A stretch of DNA of 64,000 nt from Reticulitermes speratus (lineage: Eukaryota; Arthropoda; Insecta; Blattodea; Rhinotermitidae). This document shows, piece after piece, positions 46,074 to 57,403 of this stretch; the stretch's first letter is position 1, and every line of letters starts with the position of its first letter. The position numbers were made by a program, and so were the translations under genes. The notes under the pieces are model-generated. The model was given only the letters and a program-made list of their open reading frames with translations, was not told the origin of the DNA and searched no databases. The stretch is from NCBI GenBank assembly GCA_021186555.1, contig JAJKFL010000003.1, forward strand, positions 37,808,908-37,872,907. Reading direction: 5' to 3'.

Positions 46074-47034
46074 ACTTTTTAAAAAATACAGGAAAATTAA
46101 TAAATCTTGTGTAACAGTTTATTTTCACAATAAAAATATGTTAGAAAAGTAATGAGAGAAGCAGATGGTTAGTATGTGGAACTTTGACATGCTGATTGGG
46201 TTAGCTACAACCGTGTGACAATCATTGCTACTGCGTCAGTAACAGCCATCCTGGAATTGTAGACTGAAGATCGGAGCGAAGGCCGCAGCTCGATTTGGAT
46301 GAGTACTGTTGAATGAATGAGCGGATACTGTCCACTGGCCATCCATGGACATTAGAACGTACTGTACCTCAGTAACACACAATGCAGAAACAACAACGAA
46401 CAATTGACCGCGCTTCATTTTCCATCCTTCCCAGAATTTCTCCCTACACTTCCACCATTACATTAGTAACAAAGGAAGAAAAGTCGGTGATCCTGAACGC
46501 CCTTCAAAATCAAGGAACATTAGAGCTAGTTAGTTGCCTTATACAAAAAAAAACCCTAATTTTTCATTTCCTAAGCATAAGCCTACTGTCGGGCACAGTG
46601 ATAACGAAATAGTTTCTCCTTTCTTGCAGCATTCAATAGATTGTGAACAATGTTGCACACTTTCTAGAGGCCCGCACGTTCAAGACAGTTTTCTGCACAT
46701 CATCGTTTAGCTCTAGGAGGTAAAAACCGGGAACACATGAAAATCGGACTCAATGGAACTGTGGTGACAGAAATGAATTGCTGTGTCCTTGTTAGAAGAC
46801 TTCTGCTTCCAGTCCCAAAACCAACGCTCTCCGTGCTATAGTGGCACAGGTATCAACACCTGAGGAATTCATACTTTTGTCGTAACAATGTGGCAGCAGA
46901 ATATGATTTTCAACAGCTCGCCTTTGGACACGAGTCAGATCCAATTCCATCGATCTCCTTTCCTCATAAAAAATTGATCTAAACGAGTTTTCGAGTTTTT
47001 GCTGCAGGTTGGATGAGGTATTCTTTCTGCTGGT
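46074..47034. other. Stretch with nothing recognised
   Basis: Short frames only. No repeat shared with the rest of the window. Confidence 0.45.
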
Positions 47035-47315
47035 GTATGACGCTGGGTATTAAGTTTCTGACATTTGAAGACAACGTAATCGTCTTGATTTCAGGTTTCC
47101 GCCGCGATGTTGATGAGATCTGCAATTCCCACACTACGCCGCGTAATATCCAGAAAAGCGCAGACCTCAACGCAATCGTCTATTTTCAAAAGTTAATATC
47201 ATATGTCCAAGACAAACCTCAAGTAGAAATCCTTCTTGGACATAGTATCTTTGAATATGAGACGAGTATCTTGTCTCGAAATGTCAGGAACCCAGAACCC
47301 ATTAACGTAGGGTCA
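47035..47315. mobile_element. Foldback element cluster, copy 6
   Basis: GCTGGGTATTAAGTTTCTGA, then CATTT, at 47043 faces AAATGTCAGGAACCCAGAAC at 47279 as inverted arms. Between them lies a second partial unit, GGTTTCCGCCGCGATGTTGA with GATGAGATCTGC, followed by CTACGCCGCGTAATATCCAG, the same words as at 54059-54090 and 56617. It looks like one copy inserted into another. Confidence 0.6.
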
Positions 47316-48540
47316 TAATGTAGAAGAACGAACATATATACTTCTCTAAAATTCATCCTCCTTTTATCCTCACCCCGTTTACTTGTTTTTTTTTAAAGTG
47401 AATATTTTTCGAGACTTCAACACCAAAATTCTGCATTTTTTCTCTAAATGTTCTAGCCACATGCCTAGCCACACTTACCAATATAGACTTCAGACCTTTA
47501 TTTCACATATTCTAATTTCACTCTTTTAATGAGTCAAAACAAAGCAGACCACTTTTCAAAATTTCACTCACAGTGTCGCCATTGGTGTGATATAGCGTAG
47601 CTGTGAGTTTCGTCCAAAAAAATATATATATTTCTTAATTTGGTTAAATTTTGAACGTAATATTTAATTTGAATGAAATTGCGTATATTTTATATAGACA
47701 TATAGGTGACAGCTAAAATACTGGGAGACGACAAAATGATGACGATAATGATGCAATATATAGAGTGGTTACAGCTTTACCGTATTGTTGAAGAGTAAAT
47801 TATGTCACTAAGTTTAAAACCTTCTGAAACGGCAAACTTTAAATCTGACAATAATTTGAGCCTACATAAATGGCTACGACATACTAATTCTCTACTTTTC
47901 ACTGTATGTTGACCGAACTTCTTGCTTGAATTGATAGCACATTGCAGACATAAAATCTTACATGTGATTAACCTGAATTTAATTTATTTTGTAAGGCCGT
48001 CATACGCAATTATGTAAATGATCCGTACACATTTCACAGCGTCTGTCCGTGATGCTCTATATCTCAGAAACTAATAAAGTTCATCCCTTTTATTGAGTCC
48101 CACTGAAAGACAGTTTTGTCACATAAAAAGCCTGCATCCACCGGGACATCCCTTGAAAACAGGCGTGTTCAGGGGCACGATAAGAGAAGCATCATGTCAA
48201 ATGACTTCAGAAACTTGTAAGTATAAAAGCTCTTTATTGAAAGAACGAGTATTTGTTGACTTTGTGGGCGCATGCATAACTTCGGGTCCATTTACATTTA
48301 ATTTCCAATTATGTTACCCACCCATATCTCTGAAGCAAAACCTAAATTAGCGCTGTTGCTACAATACGAGAAAAGTCCGCACATATAATTTGTCTCCTCT
48401 CACAAAAGCGGGGGGAAGGTAGCCCACATCTCGATTGCAGCTTCATTCCTAGGCAGAAGGTTAAAACAAGGGCTCAGCGCTATTCTTAGGTTATTTTACG
48501 GCGATGTTAATTGTGAAGATTTTATAGCGTAGGGGCTAGG
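47316..48540. other. AT-rich stretch with one dispersed repeat
   Basis: GTGTTCAGGGGCACGATAAG, then AGAAGCATCATGTC (48166-48199), matches GTGCTCAGGGACACGATAAA, then AGAAACATCCTGT, at 59838-59870. No gene recognised. Confidence 0.5.
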
Positions 48541-48718
48541 TGCAAGAAGGAGCATGAAGAAATGGTGGAATGATACTGACAGTGGAAAATCGAAGCATTC
48601 GAAAAAAATCTGTCCCAGTGCCCCTTTTTCCACCACATATCGACACAGACTGGCCCGGGACTGAAACCGAGCTTTTGCGATGAGAAGCCGGCGACTAAAC
48701 GCCTCAGGCAAGGAACAA
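48541..48718 (-). mobile_element. SINE family A, 3' truncated, diverged
   Basis: Listed strand: GAAATGGTGGAATGATACTG, CTGTCCCAGTGCCCCTTTTT, CCACCACATATCGACACAGA, GATGAGAAGCCGGCGACTAA. The B box has decayed (GGGACTGAAACC). Confidence 0.85.
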
Positions 48719-48848
48719 TTATTTTCAGTTCAGATTTCTCTGCATGGACACGTATTTTACATAAGTATAACGTTATATCGCTATATACATACGCATGTTT
48801 ATATATGGAAGACATAATCTTCAAGAATAAGTGGACGCATTTATGCAG

Positions 48849-48851
48849 GCA

Positions 48852-48892
<41 letters not shown>

Positions 48893-48893
48893 T
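48849..48893. repeat. (TA)n microsatellite
   Basis: TA array with one TG interruption, about 40 bases before a SINE C1. Confidence 0.95.
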
Positions 48894-48922
48894 CACAAGC
48901 AAATGGCAAATGAATATCAATT

Positions 48923-49233
48923 AATACAATAAGTAAAAGTAAAGTAAAGTCTTCCCTATAACCGGCCATGAAGGCCCAAAGGGGGAGTAGAGGTAAAGCT
49001 CTGCTCATTCTTGACCCCGGCGCTAGTTGGGGGTGGGTGGTCAACACCACGCCCCGGCCGCTTTACCTCCGGGAAAGACCCGGTACCCATTGTATAGGAG
49101 GCTGGGTAGGCCCCAGGGCCGGTCTGGACGTATGCGAAAAATCTCGCCCCCACCGGGATTCGATCCCCGGACCGTCCAGCCTGTAGCGAGTCGCTATACC
49201 GACTACGCTATCCCGGCCCCAATACAATAAGTA
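48923..49233 (-). mobile_element. SINE family C1 with 13-bp target-site duplication
   Basis: The full-length minus-strand element (48936-49220) has its 3' end at the left (AAAGTAAAGTAAAGTCTTCC in the listed strand) and its head at the right (GACTACGCTATCCCGGCCCC). AATACAATAAGTA is exactly repeated at 48923-48935 and 49221-49233. B box on the minus strand is GGATCGAATCC. This is the best C1 reference copy here. Confidence 0.97.
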
Positions 49234-49264
49234 CCAGACATATTTTAGTCAGAATATCGTAGCA

Positions 49265-49500
49265 GTCGTTACAGCGACTAGGCTAGAAGCTGGATATGGC
49301 AAGTGCAGTTTCTCTGTTCACACCGGCTCTCGGCCCTACCCAGCCCCCCTATTCAGTGGGTACAGCCGACTGTTCCTCCAGAGTCAAAACGGCCAGGAAA
49401 TAAACCTGACCACTCACCTCCAGCCAGTGACGAGGCTAAGAATGAATGGAGTTATGTCTCCAGCTTTCCGTGTGACCTCATGACACGTACAGAGACAGAT
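49265..49500 (+). mobile_element. SINE family C2, head degraded
   Basis: GCGACTAGGCTAGAAGCTGG, CACACCGGCTCTCGGCCCTA, CCCAGCCCCCCTATTCAGTG, AACCTGACCACTCACCTCCA and GACGAGGCTAAGAATGAATG. The B box is deleted. It lies 32 bases beyond the C1 copy in opposite orientation. Confidence 0.82.
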
Positions 49501-50716
49501 TTGCGTTTACTTTCCCAGAGTCACATACACGATGCAAAAGAAAAATATTTGTAACGTAGTGCAGTAACTAGAAAATAATACGTTTCGGCACAAGTAAATA
49601 TTCGTACTTGAGGTGTTAATACACTTTGGCCCTCACGTGTCACACGTCCAATTGACTGAAAATGCATTGCTTGCCTGTCAGTGAACACAACTGGTCTGAG
49701 TGGTGTTCGGATCTACCTGCCGTTACAGGTCCCTTGATGAATGAACATGAGTGACTGCACACTTCAGACATCTTGACTGAGATGTCTTCCCCTGCTTGGT
49801 GCCTCAGAAGCAAAACGTCTTGGCTAGCTCCACGCAAATGAGAACCTGTCTTGCATAGGCTCTGCATACAGGAACAACTGAACACCTGTATGTTATCGAT
49901 ATTCAAGGCTTGTTTCGCTATCTGTGTATTTGTTGTGTGAAGACGTAACTCTGATGACTTAGTAATACTACAGTAATGGCGGACATCGTTGTATTTTCGG
50001 CAAGATAATAATAAAGTTTAGAGTTACGTAGATATTAGTAGGATTTTGATACAGAAATAACTCTTTTTATAGGCGCCTTAACTAACTAAATAATATTAAG
50101 TTTCCACTCGTTCGAAGTATGCTACACAGAATCGAAATACACATTTGGAACACAACATGATACTATCCTTTATAATTTGCATGGGAGTCTGTTCGCCAAA
50201 TATTATGGTGGGTGTAAGAAGAGAAGAATAGGTTTGACGGAGCACTTCGCACAAATGGAGAAATGCGTATAGAATTTTAGTGGAAAAGTCTAACGTGTAG
50301 AAACCATGTAGCATATATAAGTATAGAGAGGAGGATATTATTAAAAGGGATCTTTAACAAATAGGTTGTAAGGATGTGCACTGGACTTATGTGGTAAATT
50401 ATATGGTTGGTGACGGGCTATTGTGAAAACCTAACTAAAAAATAGGTCCATGAATCGGAGCCTGAAAAACCTAATAGTTGCAAGTCTACTCAAGAATGTC
50501 CCCGTCTTTTATGCAACCCATCAGTTCAGTGCCTAACTTTTCGGTTCCATAACAGGAGAGGAATTCTTTATTAACTTGAGGACTATTAGATTTTCAAAAA
50601 TGCCCAGGACTGTTTGCTATGGGATTCGGTAGCAACTTCTGACGAGCATGAAGATATCACCGCATTTTGCACACGTTTCAGTTCGCTTACTGTTCAATAA
50701 CAGCTGTATGCTGGGA
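49501..50716. other. AT-rich stretch, nothing firm
   Basis: ATACGTTTCGGCACAAGTAA near 49578 resembles the CGAAAC repeat core. Frames are under 90 codons and unrecognised. Confidence 0.45.
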
Positions 50717-50945
50717 GCCGGGGTAGCTTAACCAGTGTTGCGACTAGGCTACGGGCTGGAACATGCGGGTTTAGAATCCCGGCAAAGTTAAGGGGGTTTT
50801 CTGTTCTCCAAAACGTCCAGACCGGCTCTGGGGCCCACCCAGCCACCTACTTAATGGGTAACAGGGTTCCTACCCGGGGGTAAAGCGGTTGGGGCGTGAT
50901 GTTGACCATTCACCTCTATCTACCGCCAAGGTTAAGAATGAGTTA
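50717..50945 (+). mobile_element. SINE family C2, full length
   Basis: GAGCCGGGGTAGCTTAACCA, CGACTAGGCTACGGGCTGGA, the mutated B box GGGTTTAGAATCCC, CCAGACCGGCTCTGGGGCCC, CGGGGGTAAAGCGGTTGGGG and CCAAGGTTAAGAATGAGT. A D-family fragment follows about 70 bases on. Confidence 0.92.
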
Positions 50946-51014
50946 CCTCTGCAGTCTAAGCAATCTAAGACTAGGCGTTGAACCTGCTTGGCCCTGAAAA
51001 TAGTAACTACACTC

Positions 51015-51227
51015 CCGCCACACTACGGCCCTGGTGTCGACTCAGCCTCTAACAGAAATGAGTACCAGGAATATTTCCTGGGAAGTAAAGTTGGCCGGTG
51101 TGTAGGGCTGACAACCTTACCACTTTCATGTGTCGACTGTCTTGAAATCTGGGAGCCTCAACCTCCTGGAACCCTCATGGCCTCTCCTGGCCTGTAATGG
51201 GACTGCTTTAGCTTTACCTTTACACTC
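51015..51227 (+). mobile_element. SINE family D, 5' truncated
   Basis: CACTACGGCCCTGGTGTCGA, CTCAGCCTCTAACAGAAATG, GTACCAGGAATATTTCCTGG, GTGTAGGGCTGACAACCTTA, CTCCTGGCCTGTAATGGGAC, and the 3' end TTTAGCTTTACCTTTAC. The tRNA head is missing. Confidence 0.92.
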
Positions 51228-51490
51228 CTCCAAAATGTCGGTTAGTGTATAACAGCCGATACGGTGTGTTATCCAATTAGACTTTAACCTTTAATGCTAG
51301 TTGTTTACCGATTACACTGTTTTTCTGTTTTACGTTTCGTTCCACATGAAACTTACAGGCAAAATCAAAGTAAACGCAGACTAAACATTTTTGTCGGAAA
51401 ATAAGTTTACGTAATTCCGTAACTAAAAAACCTAATGTTATTGGGATTATGTAAGGAAAATGTGTAGCCACGAGACTGCTATCTGCTTTC

Positions 51491-51676
51491 AGCGCTGAAG
51501 CAAAATTTGGAGGTCACAAATTTAAAGATGATCGCGAGGTGTAAACAGTTGAGACACGATGGTTCATAGCAGAGAACACGGACTTCTATCAACAGGTAAA
51601 AGGGAACGGGATTCGACGATATAATAAATGCTTCCGTTGTGGGGAGGACTGTATGGAAAAGTATCAGGATAGCAGT
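51491..51676 (+). pseudogene. mariner/Tc1-type transposase C-terminal fossil
   Basis: One frame reads AEAKFGGHKFKDDREV, a stop, TVETRWFIAENTDFYQQ, RRYNKCFRCGEDCMEKYQ. This is the ordered C-terminal pattern of mariner-type transposases: a lysine-rich G-x-x-FKDD segment, a W-F/A-x-x-TDFY segment, a YDKC-like segment and a terminal YxEK-like end. The catalytic core is absent. It differs from the 36745 copy, so it stems from another mariner lineage. Confidence 0.75.
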
Positions 51677-52824
51677 ACAATTAAATCTGAACTGCTCTTG
51701 TTACAGTTCGTAATAAAAGCCCCAAAATATATTTAGTGAAAACTTATTTTCTGACGAAAACCCGTACATTCCTTTGAGAGTAATATCTTGAGCTTATTCG
51801 ATCTTCCATGCTAAAAGTACTTATTAAGCCTCAGTGTTTAAATACGAGCCGTGATGCAGCAGAAAGGGGCGCCATATTATAAGATGGCCATACGCTTTAA
51901 AGAAATCGTGATATAGTCTGCTGGTACAAAGAAGAGAAATAAGAGAAGCTGATTCGGGAGAAATATCCCCTAGACGGTCGTAGCATACGAATCGTATATG
52001 TAGTATGGATATTAGAGAAAGACTGCGAATAATGGACACTAATACGATATAAATATCTTACCAAAGGAAAGGGTAAAACTTCTGGAAAGAATGGGTGAGG
52101 AAGTTCTAAATAAGTCTTTTCAAGATCGAATGTTAGGATAAAAATTTAATCCTTATACGAGGATAAAAAAGAAGCCAAGAGCTTAATTCGTTACGATGAC
52201 GTCACCACTGAATAAGTTGTTGGTTATTATTATTACTATTATTATTATTATTATTATTATTATTAAATGCATTAAACTGTCGTATAAATCTACGCGCCGC
52301 GATGTCTTGGTGCTAAAATTTAATCACGTTCCATACAGAATTTTCCATGTGCTATGCGATAAATGTATGAAACATAAGTTTAATCTGTTGTCCTTTATGC
52401 TTAACAACGTGATAATACCTCGATTGAACAAGGAATCCTTTCCTTAAATCAGTGAAATGACTTCTGCCTGACATCTTAGTTCTTCAAGAACATAATCCCA
52501 GAATGATGATGGAACAGGTAGCATACATTTAAAGGTCAAGGTAAAAGTAAGGTTGAGATTTGCATTGGCTCAATGTTATAAACGTGTAGAAGGGACTTGG
52601 AATTAAAATTCCAAATTGAAGCAGATCTACAGGCAGTGATACAAACACATAACCGAATGGATAAGATGCTTTATGTATTACATAGTAGAGTCTCATTATA
52701 ATAATTTATTACGTGGTCACAAGATTTTGGTAAAATTAATTATTTAAAAGTGTATCAAGGTCATTCTACTGTATGAACTTGCAATATAAATATAATACTT
52801 GATATTTTGCATGCTTAAATTCTC
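51677..52824. other. AT-rich stretch with an (ATT)n array
   Basis: (ATT)n lies at 52225-52264. The 83-codon frame that starts in it (52196-52447) is unrecognised. The rest holds nothing that I can identify. Confidence 0.45.
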
Positions 52825-53022
52825 CGTTCTTCTGGGTTGTGGCTTCGCATGACTGGGGGATTGTTGCCCGAATTTTCCAGACAACGTGCTCTCATCTTAA
52901 AGTTTCGAAACGTTTATGAAGAATGGGCACTTCGAACCTTGAAGATTAGCCCAAAACTGTCTCTCGAAACGTCACGCACCAATCACTCAAAGACAGGTAA
53001 CCACACTCCTGAAGAACAGAGA
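52825..53022. mobile_element. Foldback/MITE-like element, copy 7
   Basis: GTTCTTCTGGGTTGTGGC at the left faces CACACTCCTGAAGAAC at the right. Inside, AGTTTCGAAACGTTTATGAA and TCTCGAAACGTCACGCACCA repeat the CGAAACGT word in both halves. It is followed by CTAAAACCTCGCGCTC, the outer flank motif in inverse orientation. Confidence 0.65.
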
Positions 53023-53094
53023 CCTCAAGTGCACCGCTGCAAAAGTCTAAAACCTCGCGCTCTTTGTATACTTGTCTGAGAATTTAATCATGGT

Positions 53095-53315
53095 TTGATT
53101 CTCGGAAAGGACAAGAGAATTTCACTTCTCCATAAATCCCACACTGTCTATGAGATTCATCCAGTCTCATATTCAATTAAAAAACTGACTCTTTGCTCTG
53201 GAGGTAAAAGAGCCGCGGCGTGAAAATCAACAACCACCTAATCTAGCACCGAGGATAAGAAAGCGTGGAGCTATATCTCCACTCTCTCGTATGCCTTTAT
53301 GGCATACACTGTGAT
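53095..53315 (+). mobile_element. SINE family C2, head degraded
   Basis: GGTTTGATTCTCGG (decayed B box), GAGAATTTCACTTCTCC, CATCCAGTCTCATATTC, GAGGTAAAAGAGCCGCGGCG, AATCTAGCACCGAGGATAAG and CGTATGCCTTTATGGCATAC. Confidence 0.8.
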
Positions 53316-53713
53316 AACTTTACGTTAATGTCTATAATTTACTCTGCTTCCCACAATGCTCTGCGTACGTTTTCGTGTATGTTAACGCCCCCAGTCCTGA
53401 GTATGTAAAGATGTGGCTAAATGGCTGTTCTTATAATAGAGTAACACTGAACCACTAGCCGAAATCCACTGGACTGTAAACTGTTAATAAAGGCACCGGG
53501 TGGAACCATTAAGTTACTATTTCAGTGGCGTTCAGACTCAGTCACATGTAACACTTTGATGGACAAGGGTTTCAACGAGATGCAGGAATGCAAGAAACAC
53601 GATTTGAACAGCAGTTATGTTTTGGCGACCTTGGGGTCCTCACAGTCGTGTTGCTGTATATTAAGTCATCCGGTATGCGAGTTAGGCTTTCGCAGCCGTG
53701 CTTTCGAGGTCTC
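53316..53713. other. Stretch with nothing firm
   Basis: GGCGACCTTGGGGTCCTCAC (about 53624) is the outer flank motif of the foldback family and leads into the next element. Confidence 0.4.
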
Positions 53714-53900
53714 ATTTCCTCTGGGATATGGCACCGCGTCAATGGATGATTGGTGCCCCACGGTTCGAGTCAGTGTTGTGGGCTCATCTTCAAATGAAGT
53801 GCTGGACATTTGACCCTTATGATGAAAACAATGCGCTGTCTAGAAACGTCGGGCACCAATGACCTAGTGAAGCGGCGACACATCCTAGAAGAACAGTGAC
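53714..53900. mobile_element. Foldback/MITE-like element, copy 8
   Basis: The left arm has CCTCTGGGATATGGCACCGC and GATGATTGGTGCCC. The reverse complement of the right arm has TTCTTCTAGGATGTGTCGCC and GGTCATTGGTGCCC. The interior carries CTAGAAACGTCGGGCACC. Confidence 0.8.
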
Positions 53901-53908
53901 GTCATATG

Positions 53909-54010
53909 GGATGTTACGTTATGAAGACTGGCCAATATTTACCAACGTTTCAATAACACTACGCTCCTTCCAAACGCTGGTAACTATTTACAAGTCCACA
54001 TGGTAACATC
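53909..54010. mobile_element. Foldback element fragment, copy 9
   Basis: GGGATGTTACGTTATGAAGA, then AATATTTACCAACGTTTCAA, faces CAAACGCTGGTAACTATTTA. It sits directly beside copy 8, so two copies are adjacent or one lies inside the flank of the other. Confidence 0.6.
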
Positions 54011-54074
54011 CACACGACTTCGTCGACATCCACGTCGAAACATTTGCGTGATTTTGGGCTTCCGCCGCGATGTA

Positions 54075-54239
54075 GATGAGATCTGCACTGTTTTGGGATA
54101 TTACACAGCGTTGAGTGGTAGTTCTGTACCGACGTTTCGGGATAACCTCTCTGTCCCATCTGACCGTTGAAGATGGGTACGTCGGTACAGAACTACCACT
54201 CAACGCTGAGTAACATCCTAGAAGAGTGTAGATCTCGTC
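54075..54239. mobile_element. Foldback element with near-perfect arms, copy 10
   Basis: A 30-base block starting CAGCGTTGAGTGGTAGTTCT (about 54107) returns exactly inverted, ending at about 54208. The pairing continues outwards through the GGGATATTAC/GTAACATCCTA ends to GATGAGATCTGCAC at 54075 and GTGTAGATCTCGTC at 54226. The centre holds ACCGACGTTTCGGGATAACC and TTGAAGATGGGTACGTCGG. Best evidence for the overall plan of this family. Confidence 0.9.
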
Positions 54240-55094
54240 GAAACTTTTAACCACTACATGATGCGTAAATCCAAAATAAGATCATCCTTATCATCACCAT
54301 CATCGGGCAATCACCATTCAGTTTCACGTATAGCTTTCAAACTGCCGTGTAGGAAGACACTTTGTATCTTTTTCGTTTTATAACTCTGCTACATGCGAAG
54401 GTTGGGAACTTAAAATGACACAAGCTTTGATTCCATTGAGGTAAACCATCGTTTCTACCTCCTGAGTCCTTTTATCCTCACTCCAATTTCCTTTACACGT
54501 ATATTCGGAGTATTCTTTCATCCTTCTCGACCTTAAAAACCAACTCCCATTCTTCGCTGTTGGAACATTTAACAATGACTGGAACCGCCTATTCTAACCC
54601 GCAGTAAAAGTTACCACCCTTATCGACTCACTCACTACCTTCTATACTCTACACTTTCTTCAGAACAAAACCCGCCAGAAAACGAAAAAGGAATCTGGAA
54701 GGACAATGTGGATTATGAAACAAGGCTCCTCAACTGCCAGTAAAACTCTCCTTTAAGACCTAGCTAACTGCGTATGGTTGCAAGTTTTCCCTGAAAGTGA
54801 AGGGAGCAGGTTCTCCTCGAAACCTTTGTATACATATATACATATATCAGCCCGCCAGGTTTATTAACCCAGAAGGCAAATTTCAGGTCTCCATACTTAT
54901 GGGAAATATCCGTCTAAATATAATTCTTCGTGGACATTTCGACTCTTGAAGATCAAAACACTACGTTTTTGAAAAGTCGGGAATCAATCATTTAGCGACC
55001 TAGCACCGAATCTGGAACAGCGAAGACTACAGCGCTGCGAACGCCTAAAATCGCGAAAAAGTCCAGGTTATTGTGTAAAAAAAACAAGTTAGGT
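54240..55094. other. Stretch with foldback debris
   Basis: ACATTTCGACTCTTGAAGAT near 54936 and CCTAAAATCGCGAAAAAG near 55046 are isolated pieces of the foldback family. No gene recognised. Confidence 0.4.
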
Positions 55095-55275
55095 CTTTTT
55101 CTCAGCACGGGAATGTAATGAAAAGCACCGGCTTTACACTCTGGCCGCTACATTCCAGAACAAACGGTCTGCCGTAATGATTCGTGGGCCTCACACTCGA
55201 TAGGAACACAGCTGCAAACTGAAAATGTTACCCTTGCCAGGAATCGAAGCTCGACCACATTACCCGCAAGCAGTG
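55095..55275 (-). mobile_element. Possible tRNA-derived SINE of another family
   Basis: Read on the minus strand, TGTGGTCGAGCTTCGATTCC, then TGGCAAGGG, has a B-box-like CTTCGATTCC followed by a GGCAAGGG block. It does not align with A-D. It may belong with the candidate at 17690. Only weak support. Confidence 0.35.
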
Positions 55276-55473
55276 TCATTTTGTGGTTCTCCCAACGGTG
55301 TTACTGAAGATTCAAACGCCGTCGTGGAGGCACGGATTCTTCTTCATGGTCGTGGAGGTTCCATCTCAGGCTATTAGACTGCTACTTGTCGATACGGTGG
55401 AACATGTTGCGAGAGCTGAGTCTTAAACACGCAGTCGGTTTACTGATAATTTGAAAAATATTATCAAGTGAAT

Positions 55474-55926
55474 GTACCTGGACGTAAACTTAATATTATT
55501 CATCCCGTACATTTTCTTTTCTATGTTTATTGTCCGACGAATAAGACTTATCAATTTTATGTTAGATATTTGTTATTTTTCAGGATATCATAACAGCAAA
55601 AACTATTCAACTTTTAACGTTTTAAACCTGTGTATAACCTGATTTGTAAACATCGAAACAGCTGCTTAATAGCAATTTTTATCATTTTAACGGTGTATAA
55701 CTTGATTTTAAAAACTCATACGAACAAATTTATATATTATTCAGTTTTTATCATTTTGACCAATGTATAAATTGTATCATTGATGTAAAAAATCAGTGTA
55801 ATTTAAAATACTGAATTCCCTGAAGATGAACCGGGGTAAGGTTCGAAACATGTAGGACTGTGTTTCACAAATTAATAGTGAATAAAAGTGTACATTCGTC
55901 GGACAATAAACATAGTACCTGGAGGT
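55474..55926. mobile_element. Element with exact 22-bp inverted repeats and CGAAACATG core
   Basis: The 22 bases at 55521-55542 (CTATGTTTATTGTCCGACGA plus AT) return exactly inverted at 55894-55915. Between them are CCTGAAGATGAACCGGGG and GTTCGAAACATGTAGG (55819-55856), the core of the CGAAACATATG repeats. GTACCTGGA(C/G)GT occurs directly at 55474-55485 and 55915-55926. The interior is AT-rich, with two similar TTTTTATCATTTT blocks. Confidence 0.75.
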
Positions 55927-56614
55927 GTTTGCATTTCCTTGAGCTCGAAGTGCCATTACCTTTTTCACGACAACCCGCAGCTCGATTCTATCCCGAGCCA
56001 TTAACATCCTATTACTTTAAGATCCATGTTAATATTACCTTCTTGTCTGCGCCTAGCTCTTCAACATGGTCGGTTCCTTTCAGGTACTTCAAATAACAGC
56101 TGTCTCGCATATCTCAACCCTCACCAGTCCAAATGTGATGATCGTGACCCTCGCCATAAGCAAAAGTAATAGGGTGACGAACTGCAGAATCAATCAAGGA
56201 AAGGACACTAACCTTTACAGTTCGTCGTTAAAGGACGCATAACTTTGCGGGATTACGTCATTGGATAGGTTGACAAGAGATCGTGGGGTGCATGGCTTAG
56301 TGCAAGAAATTGGTGAGGACGGGAGGGGGGAATTAGCCAAGCAGTCAGCCAAGCGAGCAACAGTGTTGGAGCATTGTATTCATGAGCCCTCCGCAGTAGC
56401 TGCAAACATAACGCTTCAAAAGAAATTTCTCTACTGGGTCCACAAGGCTAGTTCACAGCACGGTGTCTCCGTTTAGTCCGTTCATGTCACGACAGATGGC
56501 ACAACCGATACATAAAATCTTCCTAACCGAGACGAAAAATGAATAGGGATTACTGACGGTACGATAGCAGAACTCGAAAGACCGTCACCACTAAAAACGT
56601 CAGTCGTGATCTCA
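55927..56614. other. Stretch with nothing recognised
   Basis: A 71-codon frame at 56261-56476 has no domain that I recognise. No repeats seen. Confidence 0.4.
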
Positions 56615-56755
56615 GGCTTCCGCTGCGATGTTGGAAGTTTCGGGACAGCGTGTTGGTCCTATCCTCAAGGTTCAAGAACTCCGACCGAAATTTTGTCCTG
56701 AAACGTCGGTAAAGGATTACCACTCGACGCTGCGTAATATCCCAGAAGAACGCAT
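56615..56755. mobile_element. Foldback/MITE-like element, copy 11
   Basis: GGCTTCCGCTGCGATGTTGG at the left. TCCTGAAACGTCGGTAAAGG, then CACTCGACGCTGCGTAATAT, then CCCAGAAGAACGC, at the right. The right half closely matches that of copy 10. Confidence 0.7.
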
Positions 56756-57008
56756 GTCTAAAAAAAAAGTCTGTCGAGAGGCAAGATCCTGTCTCAGGAC
56801 CAGCTACCCTCTGACCTCGCAGATTGTCTGTCTAGGATCCAGCTGTGTGTACCCGATCTTTCAAGTCGGCCTTTTCCAAGAACCGTCCCCAACAAGAATC
56901 TCTATCTCCTACTTGTCTTCCAATACGACATATAATCCCAGCTCAGCGTAGCCTTCTTGACGACTTCACTAACTTAACTCTATACGAATTTAAAGAAATA
57001 ATGAAGAC

Positions 57009-57104
57009 TGCTGTCCTTTGGGATATGACGCCGTGTAGCAGAATCCTCTGAAATGTGGATGTCTTACCAGACTAAACGGTGTCACATTCAGGAAGAGAGC
57101 ATTC
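57009..57104. mobile_element. Foldback element, compact copy 12
   Basis: TGCTGTCCTTTGGGATATGA, then CGCCGTGTAGCAG, faces ACCAGACTAAACGGTGTCAC, then ATTCAGGAAGAGAGC. The central loop carrying ACGTTTCG is mostly lost. Confidence 0.75.
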
Positions 57105-57239
57105 TTCATAGTGACCGCCTTCAAAACCTCAAACCTCTCTTCCTTAATTGATGTATCTTGTGGTTTTGAATCAGTACATACTTCGTGAAAATAACTCTAC
57201 ACAGAGGGCACATTTTCGTATATTTATTATTAATGTTCT

Positions 57240-57300
57240 TCTTGGCTGGCTACGTGTTTCGGCATAGTGCCTTCAACAGGCTAATGTGTTCATTTAAGTA
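57240..57300 (-). mobile_element. CGAAACATATG-type repeat relic
   Basis: TACGTGTTTCGGCATAGTGC, then CTTCAACAGGC, has the same order of motifs as the half-arm at 26640-26665. No partner arm is evident. Confidence 0.45.
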
Positions 57301-57403
57301 AAATGTGTTTTTCCGACATCACCAGTAATGTGTAAATTAATATGAAGAATGGTATTTTAACTTAAATCTCTCGCTGTCCCCATCTTCCCCTGTCTCGCCA
57401 TGC

